Below, piece after piece: positions 1 through 6,175 of a stretch of DNA of 6,216 bases (position 1 is the stretch's first letter; each line of letters starts with the position of its first letter). The stretch covers positions 1 through 6,216 of the forward strand of contig MNZL01000161.1 in NCBI GenBank assembly GCA_001873585.1. The letters run 5' to 3'. Origin of the DNA: Rhodobacterales bacterium CG2_30_65_12 (GTDB lineage: Bacteria > Pseudomonadota > Alphaproteobacteria > Rhodobacterales > Rhodobacteraceae). The position numbers and the translations under genes were made by a program. The notes under the pieces are model-generated. The model searched no databases and had not been told where the DNA came from. It saw only the letters and a program-made list of their open reading frames with translations.

Positions 1-103
1 CGTAATAGCCGCGCTCCTCGGCGATATCCTCAAGTGCCACGCGCCATGCGGTGGCATCGGCCGCGCCGGCAAGCTCGGCAAGATCGTCTGCGACATCCTT
101 CAT
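1..103 (-). CDS. 5' end of an unidentified gene, cut by the window edge
   Basis: From the ATG at 103 the minus strand is open for 34 codons to the window edge. The peptide begins MKDVADDLAELAGAAD and continues with TAWRVALEDIAEERGYY, an acidic amphipathic helix pattern without signal peptide. A GGGGA ribosome-like site lies 7 bases before the ATG (111-115). It has the same direction as the operon but is separated from it by a 95-base spacer with a hairpin, so it may be transcribed separately. The W-x-x-x-L-x-x-I-A-E-E-x-G pattern recalls, from memory only, the N-terminus of proteins in roseobacters that are labelled phosphoadenosine phosphosulfate reductase; 34 residues are too few to rely on. 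Confidence 0.5.
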   Translation of the reverse strand, partial: MKDVADDLAELAGAADATAWRVALEDIAEERGYY

Positions 104-127
104 GCGGTGGTCCCCGGGGTGCGGGGT

Positions 128-180
128 CAGAGTATCGCGGCGGGGCGTGGCGGTCTAGCGCCTGCGGCGGCGACACTCTG
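128..180 (-). repeat. Imperfect inverted repeat after the operon (possible transcription-end hairpin)
   Basis: In the minus-strand transcript CAGAGUGUCGC (180 to 170) can pair over 11 bases with GCGAUACUCUG (138 to 128), with a single G-U pair. The arms are separated by 31 bases that include a second small hairpin, GGCG/CGCC around a 6-base loop (149-162). It begins 18 bases past the last glycosyltransferase stop. There is no run of U after the stem, so it is not a classic intrinsic terminator; a Rho-linked end, an mRNA 3' stabiliser or a leader structure for the next gene are all possible. The mismatch that would break the stem on the plus strand (A-C) becomes G-U on the minus strand, which fits a role in minus-strand RNA. 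Confidence 0.5.
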
Positions 181-198
181 TTGGCTATCCTGCGCCAG

Positions 199-1236
199 TC
201 AGTTGCGGGATTGCGCGGCGCGGGCGTGACGGATCAGAACGGCCGCCGCTTCTGGCGTAACCACCCGGGCCGGCGGGGCGAGCAGGAGCCGACCATAGAG
301 CGCGCGATTGTCTTCGTGCTGCATCAGCGTGGCGAACCGGGCGCGCCGCCACGCCACTGCCTGCGCATGCAGCCGGGCCAGTTCCGGATCGGCGTGCAGC
401 CGGGCGAGGTGGATATCGCGCAGCCCGTCGCTGGCGCGAATCGAGCTATCGGCCTCGATGCACCAGTTGCGCTCGGTCCAGTAGTCTAGCCCGAGCGCGT
501 GGGCGCCGTGCACGGCGCGGCCTCGGTCGCGCTTGACGATGTAGCTTTCCATCGCCCCGAGCGGGTAGTGGTTGACCTGGGCAAGGGCATGGGTGGGGGC
601 GCGGTGATCGGCGAAAATGCCCTGCTTGCGCCAGCGGTCGGGCAGCTCTCGCCCCGCGCCATCGAACCAGCGCGCAGTGTCGGCGGCGTCTGCCGGGCTA
701 CGTGGGCGGTGCACGCCAAGCTTGCGGTAAGCGCCGGAATTGCGAAAGATGGTCTTGACCATGTATGCGCGCCACGGCCAGAGCATCGCCTGCGGCGCAG
801 CGCGGGTGAACACCTCCGTTACCGGCTGGTCGGCATAATCGCGCTGGCCGCAATTGCCGAACACCCGCCAGGTGAGCGCAATCGCGTCGGCCTCGGGCAG
901 CGCCGCGACAAGCGCCGCAAGCGTATGGTCGCCAACGTGGATATTCACGAACTCGTCGATGTCGAGCGTCATCAGCCAGTCGGCCTCGCGCACCAGCGGG
1001 TGCGCGTCGGCCCGTTTCATCGCGGTGAACTGCACGCCGCCCGCGTGCGGGCCGGGGTTGGGCAGGTGGACGATCTCGCCGAGCGCGGCGAGCCGGTCGA
1101 GCATCGCCTCGGTGCCATCGTCGCAATCGTTGGAGAGCACGAGCAGGTCGCTAAAGCCAATACCGCGATGGTGGGCGATCCATTCGAGCAGAAAGGCCGC
1201 CTCATTGCGAACGGTGAGAACCGCCGTTGTGCGCAC
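199..1236 (-). CDS. Glycosyltransferase, GT2/GT92-like (last operon gene, GTG start)
   Basis: A 345-residue predicted cytosolic glycosyltransferase, paralogous to the other two in the operon. It starts almost directly with the first beta strand: TTAVLTVRNEAAFLLEW holds the R10-N11-E12 motif, followed by SNDCDDGTE (35-43) and the donor-binding D92-I-D94-E-F after DWLMTL. TWRVFG (122-127), HRP (176-178) and VNHYPLG (221-227) also match the fusion protein's C-terminal half, which it resembles more than the first operon gene. An ATG-initiated frame from 1377 exists, but its first 47 residues are low-complexity (Ser/Arg/Pro) and run through the methyltransferase gene. The GTG at 1236 is chosen because it lies one base after the methyltransferase stop, has a GGCGGGA ribosome-like site 8 bases upstream, and matches the paralogues at the N-terminus. 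Acceptor and donor are unknown. Confidence 0.87.
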   Translation of the reverse strand: MRTTAVLTVRNEAAFLLEWIAHHRGIGFSDLLVLSNDCDDGTEAMLDRLAALGEIVHLPNPGPHAGGVQFTAMKRADAHPLVREADWLMTLDIDEFVNIHVGDHTLAALVAALPEADAIALTWRVFGNCGQRDYADQPVTEVFTRAAPQAMLWPWRAYMVKTIFRNSGAYRKLGVHRPRSPADAADTARWFDGAGRELPDRWRKQGIFADHRAPTHALAQVNHYPLGAMESYIVKRDRGRAVHGAHALGLDYWTERNWCIEADSSIRASDGLRDIHLARLHADPELARLHAQAVAWRRARFATLMQHEDNRALYGRLLLAPPARVVTPEAAAVLIRHARAAQSRN

Positions 1237-1237
1237 C

Positions 1238-1972
1238 TCACCAATCCCGCCGGAAGGTAACGACCTTCTTGTTCGAGGTCTTGGGGAAGAAGGTGAGCCC
1301 GGCGCCGTGGAACGCATCAAACACCGCTTGCACCCCGGCCTTGCCGATCCATTGCGGGTGCAGCTCGACCACGCCAAGCCGCACGGTGGAGAGATCCATC
1401 AGCGGCACGAGGTCGGCCTCGGCGCCTTCGATATCGCAGACCACCACGCTCGGCTTGATCGCCTTCATCGTCGTCTTGATGTTGCGCACCTCCACCGTGT
1501 GCTCGGCCACCACCGGACTGGTCTCGCCATCCGGCTCGGCCTCAAGCGAGGACGCGGAAAAATGCGCGCGCTCATAGAAGGTGGCCTTGCCCTTCCTCGC
1601 GCCGAGCACCGCGTTTGTCACCTGCACCCGGTCCGTTACCTGGTTGAGTGCGTGGACCCGCTGGATATAGCGGATCATCGACGGATTCGCCTCGAACGCG
1701 TGCACCTGGCTGGCGTTGCAGGCACGCGCCATCAGCGTCGACATGAAGCCAATCCCGGCGCCGATCTCCAGCGCGACGTCGTCGGAGCGCACCAGCGCAC
1801 GCACCGCCGCCGCCTCGCGCTCTTCGTAGAGGTTCGAGCGCAAAAGTCTGCGGGTGCGGCGGCTGATGATGTGTTCGGCATCGGGAAAGCGCATACCCCG
1901 GCAGCGGATGATCCCCTCGCCGTCGCTCTCGGGTTCGTCGGGGTTGGTCTGTGCCGTCGCCAGATTCGCCAT
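1238..1972 (-). CDS. FkbM family SAM-dependent methyltransferase
   Basis: A 244-residue class I methyltransferase predicted to put a methyl group from S-adenosylmethionine onto a hydroxyl, in this setting most likely on a sugar. Visible motifs: LEIGAGIGFMS (68-78) is the glycine-rich SAM loop (motif I); HAFEANPSM (91-99) carries the acidic residue at the end of strand 2 that binds the ribose; and VVVCDIEGAEADLV (176-189) is the signature of the FkbM group, where DxEGAE follows strand 4. VELHPQW (202-208) fits the next conserved strand. The first 30 or so residues are polar and probably flexible; no signal peptide or membrane segment is seen. The ATG at 1972 lies 3 bases after the previous stop and has a strong GGAGAG ribosome site. 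FkbM proteins methylate varied targets (macrolides, glycans, lipids), so the sugar target is inferred only from the surrounding glycosyltransferases. Confidence 0.9.
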   Translation of the reverse strand: MANLATAQTNPDEPESDGEGIIRCRGMRFPDAEHIISRRTRRLLRSNLYEEREAAAVRALVRSDDVALEIGAGIGFMSTLMARACNASQVHAFEANPSMIRYIQRVHALNQVTDRVQVTNAVLGARKGKATFYERAHFSASSLEAEPDGETSPVVAEHTVEVRNIKTTMKAIKPSVVVCDIEGAEADLVPLMDLSTVRLGVVELHPQWIGKAGVQAVFDAFHGAGLTFFPKTSNKKVVTFRRDW

Positions 1973-1975
1973 GGC

Positions 1976-4330
1976 TCAACTCTCCATATCGAGCGCGAGG
2001 GCAAAGGCCACGCGCTCCATTTCGGTAAGATCGGTGGTAATCGCCTGCTGGAAAAGCTCTTCAAACTCCGGCGTGGCGCGCAGCTCGGCGGTCTTTGCCC
2101 TGTGCCACCCCACGCCCGCCTCGTGCAGGCGCGCCAGCTCCAGGTCGGCACGCAACCGGTCAAGCTCGGCCTGAACCCGGGGGATGTTGCGCAGGATCGT
2201 CACGTCGGTGTTGCCGCCCCAGTCCATCCGCACCCAGTAGTTGAGCCCGATCGACCGGTCGACGTGCAGCGCCCGCCCGCGCTGGCGTTTGACGAGAAAG
2301 CTCTCGGCCGAGCGCAGCGCATAGTGGTTGAGCTGGAGCAGATCGTAGCCGATAGTCTTGAGGTCTGAGCGCCAGCCTTTTTCATGGTAGCCGGGCGTCA
2401 TCTCCTCGCCCGAACCGTTGACCCATTTTACCCGTGGCTTCATCGCGTCGGCGAGCTTGTTGGGCCGGTGACAGGAAAGCTTGGCATAGGCGCCGACGTT
2501 TTTTGTCATCGTCTTGAAGCCCCAGGTGGTGTGGGGCTTGGGGCAATATTTCGGTGCGGCGGAGGTGAATTGTTCGATCACCAGCCGATCCTCATAGCGC
2601 GTCACGCCGTTGTGGCCAAACAGCCGCCAGGTCATCGCCACGTTGGTGGCGTCGGGCACACGGGCGAGAAAATCGGCGAGCGTGCCGTTGCCCGGCCGCA
2701 CGTTGATGAACTCGTCAACGTCGATGTGAATCACCCAGTCGGCCTTTTCGATCAGGTCTTCTTTCAGCGACTTGTTGAGCGCATGCTGCTGCGGGCTGTT
2801 GCCTTTCCAGTCGTCGTTATTGCGGTGCTCGACGATCCCAAGGGCTTGCAGGCGGCGCAGCAACTCGTCGGTGCCATCGGTGCAATCGTTGGTGTAGATC
2901 AGGAAATGATCCACCCCGATCTGGCGGTGATAGGCGATCCATTCGAGGATATAGGGCGCCTCGTTCTTCATGCAGCCGACGATCACGTTGCCGGTAGAGC
3001 CGGCGGGCAGGGCGCGCGGGGCGATCTCGGCAAACGGCGCGGCAAGCTCCTCCTCGTTGACCCGGCCGAGCCGGTTGTGCGGGGCGAAACGGCCACCGCG
3101 CAGGTGATGGTAGTTGTCCCGCGCCCGATCGGACAGGAGCTTTTCGGCGGTCGGCGTGAGAGTGGCATCGGCCGCGGGGCTGGCTTGCTCCGCGTCGCGC
3201 TTCTGTGCGCTCTCGGCATCCGCCTTGCGCGCCGCCTCGGTGGCCGCGTCGATCTGCGGCAGGAAGGCGGCGGCATATTGCGTGGCGCGAAAGCCGAACA
3301 GCGGATCGGCTTCGGCCCACGCCGCTTTTGCCCGGTTGCGCTTCAGGCTTGCTTCGGTGAGCGCGGGGTGCGCCTTTACCAGCGCCCTGTTGTCTTTCTC
3401 GAAGCGCTTTGACAGCGCTGAAAGCTGGCCCGGGTCGATCGGCGCCCCGGGCACGGTCACCTCGCCAAGCAGCCGGATCCAGAGTGCACGCGGGATGATC
3501 CGCCCGGCGCCAAGAAGCGCGACGAACACCGCGTTGAGCCCACGCCAGCGCGCCAGCGTGGCGGCCGAGGGCTGCTGTGGCCGCGTCGGTGCCTCGGCCT
3601 TGCCGATGCTGCCCCCGATCTCCAGCATCTCGCGGATTTCGTCGACAATCCCGGGGCTGAAAAACCGCGCCTCGTCGTAGCGGCGCAGCACCACCCGGCC
3701 GGCGCCAAACACCTCTTCCCAGCGCGCCACCAGCCGGGCGTAATCGAGCCAGTGCGGCACGCCCTGCAGCTCGGGAAAGGCTTGGCGCGCAGGCTCGATC
3801 CGGGCCCAGTCCTTCAGCGCCACGCCGCGCCAGCGCTCCGCGTCAGGGATTGTCAGCTCCTGCGTCAGCGCGGCGGTGCGGCCTTCGGCGACGGCCTGGG
3901 CATAGTGGCGCACCAGCACGCGGGCCTGTTCGTCGACATGGGCGAGGATGGTGATCTGGTCGGAATGAGGCGTGAGCAGGGCACGCAGCCGTTCGAGCTC
4001 CGAGCGGTTGGGCAGGGTGGCAAGCTGGTGGGCCGAGATCAGCAGTGTTTCGGGCGCGTCCTTCTCGATCTCGCGCGCAAGGTCTTCGGCGAGCGTCTTT
4101 TGCAGCCGCGCCTGCGCACGCGGCTGGGCAAAGCCACGGGCATGGCGCAAGGGATCGACATGGCCGGGATCGGATACCGCCATGTAGGCGCGGGTGTGGT
4201 TGCGCTTGCCGAGCGCGTGCGAATAGAGCACACCCTTTTGCAAAAGCTGGCCGCGCTTGTCTTCGAGCACACCCTGAAGCGCCTCGGTGCCGCACCATGG
4301 CAGGCCGATATGCACAATGATCCGCATCAT
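1976..4330 (-). CDS. Fusion protein: degenerate sulfotransferase-like N-terminus plus glycosyltransferase C-terminus
   Basis: A 784-residue two-part protein. Residues 1 to about 340 resemble the P-loop sulfotransferase-like proteins: VHIGLPWCGTEALQ (6-19) aligns with the usual HIGLPKTGTT loop, and ITILAHVDEQARVLVRHY (126-143) aligns with the strand and helix that carry the 3'-phosphate site. Both sites are altered: the loop Lys is Trp12 with Cys13 next to it, the loop's second Thr is Glu16, and the usual Arg pair after the strand is Ala-His. Sulfotransfer by this half is therefore doubtful. An Ala/Glu/Lys-rich linker spans about 362-397. The C-terminal half is a GT2/GT92-like glycosyltransferase with K455-N-E457, the TNDCTDGTD block (about 480-488), D537-V-D539-E-F and LNHYALRS near 667-674, so it looks catalytically complete. 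The ATG at 4330 is chosen because it makes an ATGA overlap with the upstream stop; a start at 4438 would add 36 Arg-rich residues read out of frame through the upstream gene. A second ATG follows immediately at 4327. Confidence 0.87.
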   Translation of the reverse strand: MMRIIVHIGLPWCGTEALQGVLEDKRGQLLQKGVLYSHALGKRNHTRAYMAVSDPGHVDPLRHARGFAQPRAQARLQKTLAEDLAREIEKDAPETLLISAHQLATLPNRSELERLRALLTPHSDQITILAHVDEQARVLVRHYAQAVAEGRTAALTQELTIPDAERWRGVALKDWARIEPARQAFPELQGVPHWLDYARLVARWEEVFGAGRVVLRRYDEARFFSPGIVDEIREMLEIGGSIGKAEAPTRPQQPSAATLARWRGLNAVFVALLGAGRIIPRALWIRLLGEVTVPGAPIDPGQLSALSKRFEKDNRALVKAHPALTEASLKRNRAKAAWAEADPLFGFRATQYAAAFLPQIDAATEAARKADAESAQKRDAEQASPAADATLTPTAEKLLSDRARDNYHHLRGGRFAPHNRLGRVNEEELAAPFAEIAPRALPAGSTGNVIVGCMKNEAPYILEWIAYHRQIGVDHFLIYTNDCTDGTDELLRRLQALGIVEHRNNDDWKGNSPQQHALNKSLKEDLIEKADWVIHIDVDEFINVRPGNGTLADFLARVPDATNVAMTWRLFGHNGVTRYEDRLVIEQFTSAAPKYCPKPHTTWGFKTMTKNVGAYAKLSCHRPNKLADAMKPRVKWVNGSGEEMTPGYHEKGWRSDLKTIGYDLLQLNHYALRSAESFLVKRQRGRALHVDRSIGLNYWVRMDWGGNTDVTILRNIPRVQAELDRLRADLELARLHEAGVGWHRAKTAELRATPEFEELFQQAITTDLTEMERVAFALALDMES
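1980..1985 (-). promoter_or_regulatory. Ribosome binding site for the FkbM methyltransferase gene
   Basis: The minus strand reads GGAGAG, then 7 bases, then the ATG at 1972. This is the clearest Shine-Dalgarno match in the operon. It overlaps the final codons of the fusion gene, so ribosomes ending there could reinitiate. Confidence 0.7.
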
Positions 4331-5016
4331 CGGGTGCTCGTCCCGGTGGCGGGCTCTGCGCCAACCGCTTCGGGCGCCGGCTCTGTGGCCCCGGATTTGG
4401 TCGGGTGCCTCGCGTTTTCGTTGGCCTTGCCCCACCATGGCAGATCGAGCCCCAGAAACGCGCCGATCTTGTCGCGTGCCTGCGGGTCTTCGATGTGGTA
4501 TTCGAGAAAGTCGTCGGCGCCGGCGAAGACGTGGCGGCAGAAGCTGATATGGCCTTCGATCCAGCGCTCAAGCTCACCCGGTTTCTTGCCGAACTCGGCC
4601 GGAAGACCGGGCACATCGGCCGCCGGCAGCCGCCGCCGCCCGAGGTTTGACCAGCGCCGCATACTGTCGGCATGGCTGGCGGGATCGCGCACCGAGAGGA
4701 TGAACTTCGCCCCCGGATGGCGCGCGCGGATCGCGCTCAGCAGTGCCCAATCGGTCTGCGGCCAGAGGTTCTTGCCGTCGCGGATCACGTCAATCTCGGT
4801 CAGGGCGTCGAACCCGTCGAGGAATTGCAATGGGTCGCCGGTTTCGAAGTAGCCGGCATAGAGCAGCCGGCCGACGAACCCGCGCACCTTGCCCTGCCCA
4901 GGGCGCACTTTCCAGTCGGCCACCCGGAGCCCGGCTTGCGTGAGCGCGGCGGCCAGCGTGGTGGTGCCCGATTTCGGCAGGCCGAGGTTGATCACTTTCA
5001 ATCCGTCGGGGATCAT
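4327..5016 (-). CDS. P-loop sulfotransferase family protein
   Basis: A 229-residue protein predicted to move a sulfuryl group from PAPS to a hydroxyl or amino group of an acceptor, here probably a glycan. It opens with VINLGLPKSGTTT (residues 8-20), a textbook 5'-phosphosulfate-binding loop with Lys15 and Gly17-Thr18-Thr19. AKFILSVRDPASHADS (103-118) matches the second beta strand and the 3'-phosphate-binding segment, with Arg110 and Ser118 as the expected contacts. The C-terminus (about 205-229) is rich in Pro, Ala and Thr and probably disordered. An in-frame ATG at 5064 would add 16 residues lying inside the upstream gene. The ATG at 5016 is preferred because it sits directly before the P-loop strand, has an AAGGAAA ribosome site about 8 bases upstream, and overlaps the previous stop as ATGA. 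The protein is short for the class but both cofactor sites are present. Acceptor unknown; some members of this fold are annotated only as hypothetical sulfotransferase-like proteins. Confidence 0.82.
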   Translation of the reverse strand: MIPDGLKVINLGLPKSGTTTLAAALTQAGLRVADWKVRPGQGKVRGFVGRLLYAGYFETGDPLQFLDGFDALTEIDVIRDGKNLWPQTDWALLSAIRARHPGAKFILSVRDPASHADSMRRWSNLGRRRLPAADVPGLPAEFGKKPGELERWIEGHISFCRHVFAGADDFLEYHIEDPQARDKIGAFLGLDLPWWGKANENARHPTKSGATEPAPEAVGAEPATGTSTR

Positions 5017-6083
5017 GCGGCACTTTCCTTCAGCAATGCGATCAGCGCGAGCTCGGCCGGGCACTCGGGTGGCAGAGCCTTGAGCCGCGCGGCGAGTGTG
5101 CGATAGCCCTCTTCGGCCATCAACCGGTCGCGGGTGGCGCGGTGTGCGGTCACCGCTTCAGTGTGCAGGGCCGCCAGCTGCGGGTCGGCCATCAGCCGGG
5201 CAATCTCGGCCTTGAGGCGGGGCAGGGTGCGCTGGATCGAGCGATCTTCCCACGCCGGATCGTTGCGCTCGCGCCAATAGGTATCGTCGAACGCGCGGTT
5301 TTCACGGTTCACATCGCCACGGTCGTTCTTGACCAGGTAGCTGTCGAGCGAGCGCAGGGCGTAGTGGTTGAGGGTGGCAAAGTCGCGGCTGCCGCGCGCG
5401 GGAAACTTGCGGATGCGCCGCTTGTTGGCGGCCACGCGGAATTTCCACGGCACATCGCGGCCCGAGCCATCGCTCCAGACCGGGCGCTCGCCCTTGGGTA
5501 GATTGTCTTTCATAAAGGGCCGGTGCGCACCGTAGTATTTGACCGGGAAATCTTTTCGGATCAGGGTTTTGACCTCAAGAGAGGTTTCGGCGCACCAGAT
5601 CTCGGGATTGTGCGACCGGGTGAATTGCTCGATCACCGGACGGTCTTCATAGGCCTCGATCCCGTCATTGGCGAAATACTGGAAGCCTACCGAAATCGCC
5701 GCCGGGGTGCCACAGGCCGCGATCAGCTCGGGGATCGTGCCATTGCCGACATGGATGTTGAGAAACTCGTCGACATCGGCGATCCAGACCCAATCGGCCC
5801 CGGTGACGATGGTCTGGCGGCGCGCGTCTTTCAGCGCCTCCATCTGGTAGTTGCGCCCCTCGGCCGGGTTGGGCAGGTGCACGACGAGGCCAAGCTCTTG
5901 CAAGCGGTCGAGCAGCCGGTCGGTGGCATCGGTGCAATCGTTGGAATAGAAGAGGAAATCGGTCACCCCGATCACCCGGTTGAAGGCGATCCACTCGATC
6001 AGGAACGGGCCTTCGTTCTTCACGCAGGTAACGGCGGTGATGCGCAAGGGCGCCCCCGAGGCGGTGGTTTGGTCCGATTTCAT
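5013..6083 (-). CDS. Glycosyltransferase, GT2/GT92-like (first operon gene)
   Basis: A 356-residue cytosolic protein, predicted to transfer a sugar from a nucleotide-sugar donor to an unknown acceptor. Seen in the sequence: a beta strand leading to K22-N23-E24 (the N-terminal KNE motif of the Glyco_tranf_2_4 type), then EWIAFNRVIGV and the SNDCTDATD block near 47-55, then the metal/nucleotide-binding D103-V-D105-E-F motif after DWVWIA. A GAHRP element follows at 185-189, and LNHYALRS near 238-245 leads into the family's conserved C-terminal helical part. The start is the ATG at 6083; only a weak G-rich stretch (GCGGG) precedes it, and an 11-codon open frame ends across this ATG. The stop overlaps the next start as ATGA. 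Oddity: the stretch at 130-140 reads SVGFQYFAND, where the two paralogues in this operon have a TWR-x-FG pattern, which suggests a different sugar or acceptor. Family assignment is confident; the substrate is unknown. Confidence 0.9.
   Translation of the reverse strand: MKSDQTTASGAPLRITAVTCVKNEGPFLIEWIAFNRVIGVTDFLFYSNDCTDATDRLLDRLQELGLVVHLPNPAEGRNYQMEALKDARRQTIVTGADWVWIADVDEFLNIHVGNGTIPELIAACGTPAAISVGFQYFANDGIEAYEDRPVIEQFTRSHNPEIWCAETSLEVKTLIRKDFPVKYYGAHRPFMKDNLPKGERPVWSDGSGRDVPWKFRVAANKRRIRKFPARGSRDFATLNHYALRSLDSYLVKNDRGDVNRENRAFDDTYWRERNDPAWEDRSIQRTLPRLKAEIARLMADPQLAALHTEAVTAHRATRDRLMAEEGYRTLAARLKALPPECPAELALIALLKESAA
5024..5030 (-). promoter_or_regulatory. Ribosome binding site for the sulfotransferase gene
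   Basis: On the minus strand AAGGAAA lies 7 bases before the ATG at 5016, inside the last codons of the preceding glycosyltransferase gene. It supports the short start over the upstream in-frame ATG at 5064. Confidence 0.65.
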
Positions 6084-6115
6084 CGTGCTGCCCGCTTCAC
6101 TTGTCGCGTTACCAT
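6080..6115 (-). other. Possible 11-codon leader open frame (MVTRQVKRAAR)
   Basis: An ATG at 6115 opens an 11-codon frame whose TGA overlaps the ATG of the first glycosyltransferase as ATGA, the same junction used twice inside the operon. Only a weak AGG lies 6 bases before its start. It is basic and has no recognised family. It could help load ribosomes onto the first gene, whose own ribosome site is weak, or be a coincidence. Confidence 0.25.
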
Positions 6116-6123
6116 GCGTTGCC
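6106..6123. repeat. Short direct repeat, GCGTTACC/GCGTTGCC, 10-bp period
   Basis: The plus strand reads GCGTTACC (6106-6113), AT, GCGTTGCC (6116-6123): two 8-mers matching at 7 of 8 positions and spaced exactly one helical turn, 23-40 bases before the first operon start. The geometry fits a tandem operator for a small regulator, but two short copies could arise by chance. Confidence 0.35.
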
Positions 6124-6160
6124 TGACTGGTCTAACGCCGGATTGTTGACTTTCTCTCTC

Positions 6161-6175
6161 GCAAAATGTGCAAAG
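6161..6175. promoter_or_regulatory. Repeated GCAAA motif in the A+T-rich leader
   Basis: The plus strand carries GCAAAA, TGT, GCAAAG: two GCAAA units starting 9 bases apart (6161 and 6170); the minus strand reads CTTTGCACATTTTGC. TTTGCAAA-like sites are used by some HTH regulators in Rhodobacterales, but this link is from memory and the match is partial. It may serve this operon or a divergent gene beyond the right edge. Confidence 0.25.

Noticed and set aside
1..103. Naming the truncated gene a phosphoadenosine phosphosulfate reductase-like protein
   Set aside because: The resemblance is from memory over 34 residues with no catalytic motif visible; it would fit sulfotransferase neighbours too conveniently to accept.
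128..180. Intrinsic (Rho-independent) terminator
   Set aside because: The stem is followed by a C-rich and G-rich stretch, not a run of U, so only a hairpin is claimed.
854..2368. Plus-strand open frame of 504 codons, and similar long plus-strand frames at 2384-3412, 3752-4852, 499-1260 and 5523-6149
   Set aside because: They lie antisense to genes with clear family motifs, cross gene boundaries, show no recognisable domain, and have the composition expected from the complement of G+C-rich coding DNA.
4331..4438. Longer start for the fusion protein, adding 36 residues
   Set aside because: The added stretch is Arg-rich low-complexity sequence read out of frame through the sulfotransferase gene; the ATG at 4330 gives an ATGA junction and begins right at the P-loop strand.
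5017..5064. Longer start for the sulfotransferase, adding 16 residues
   Set aside because: The extension overlaps the upstream gene and has no good ribosome site, whereas the ATG at 5016 has both AAGGAAA and an ATGA overlap.
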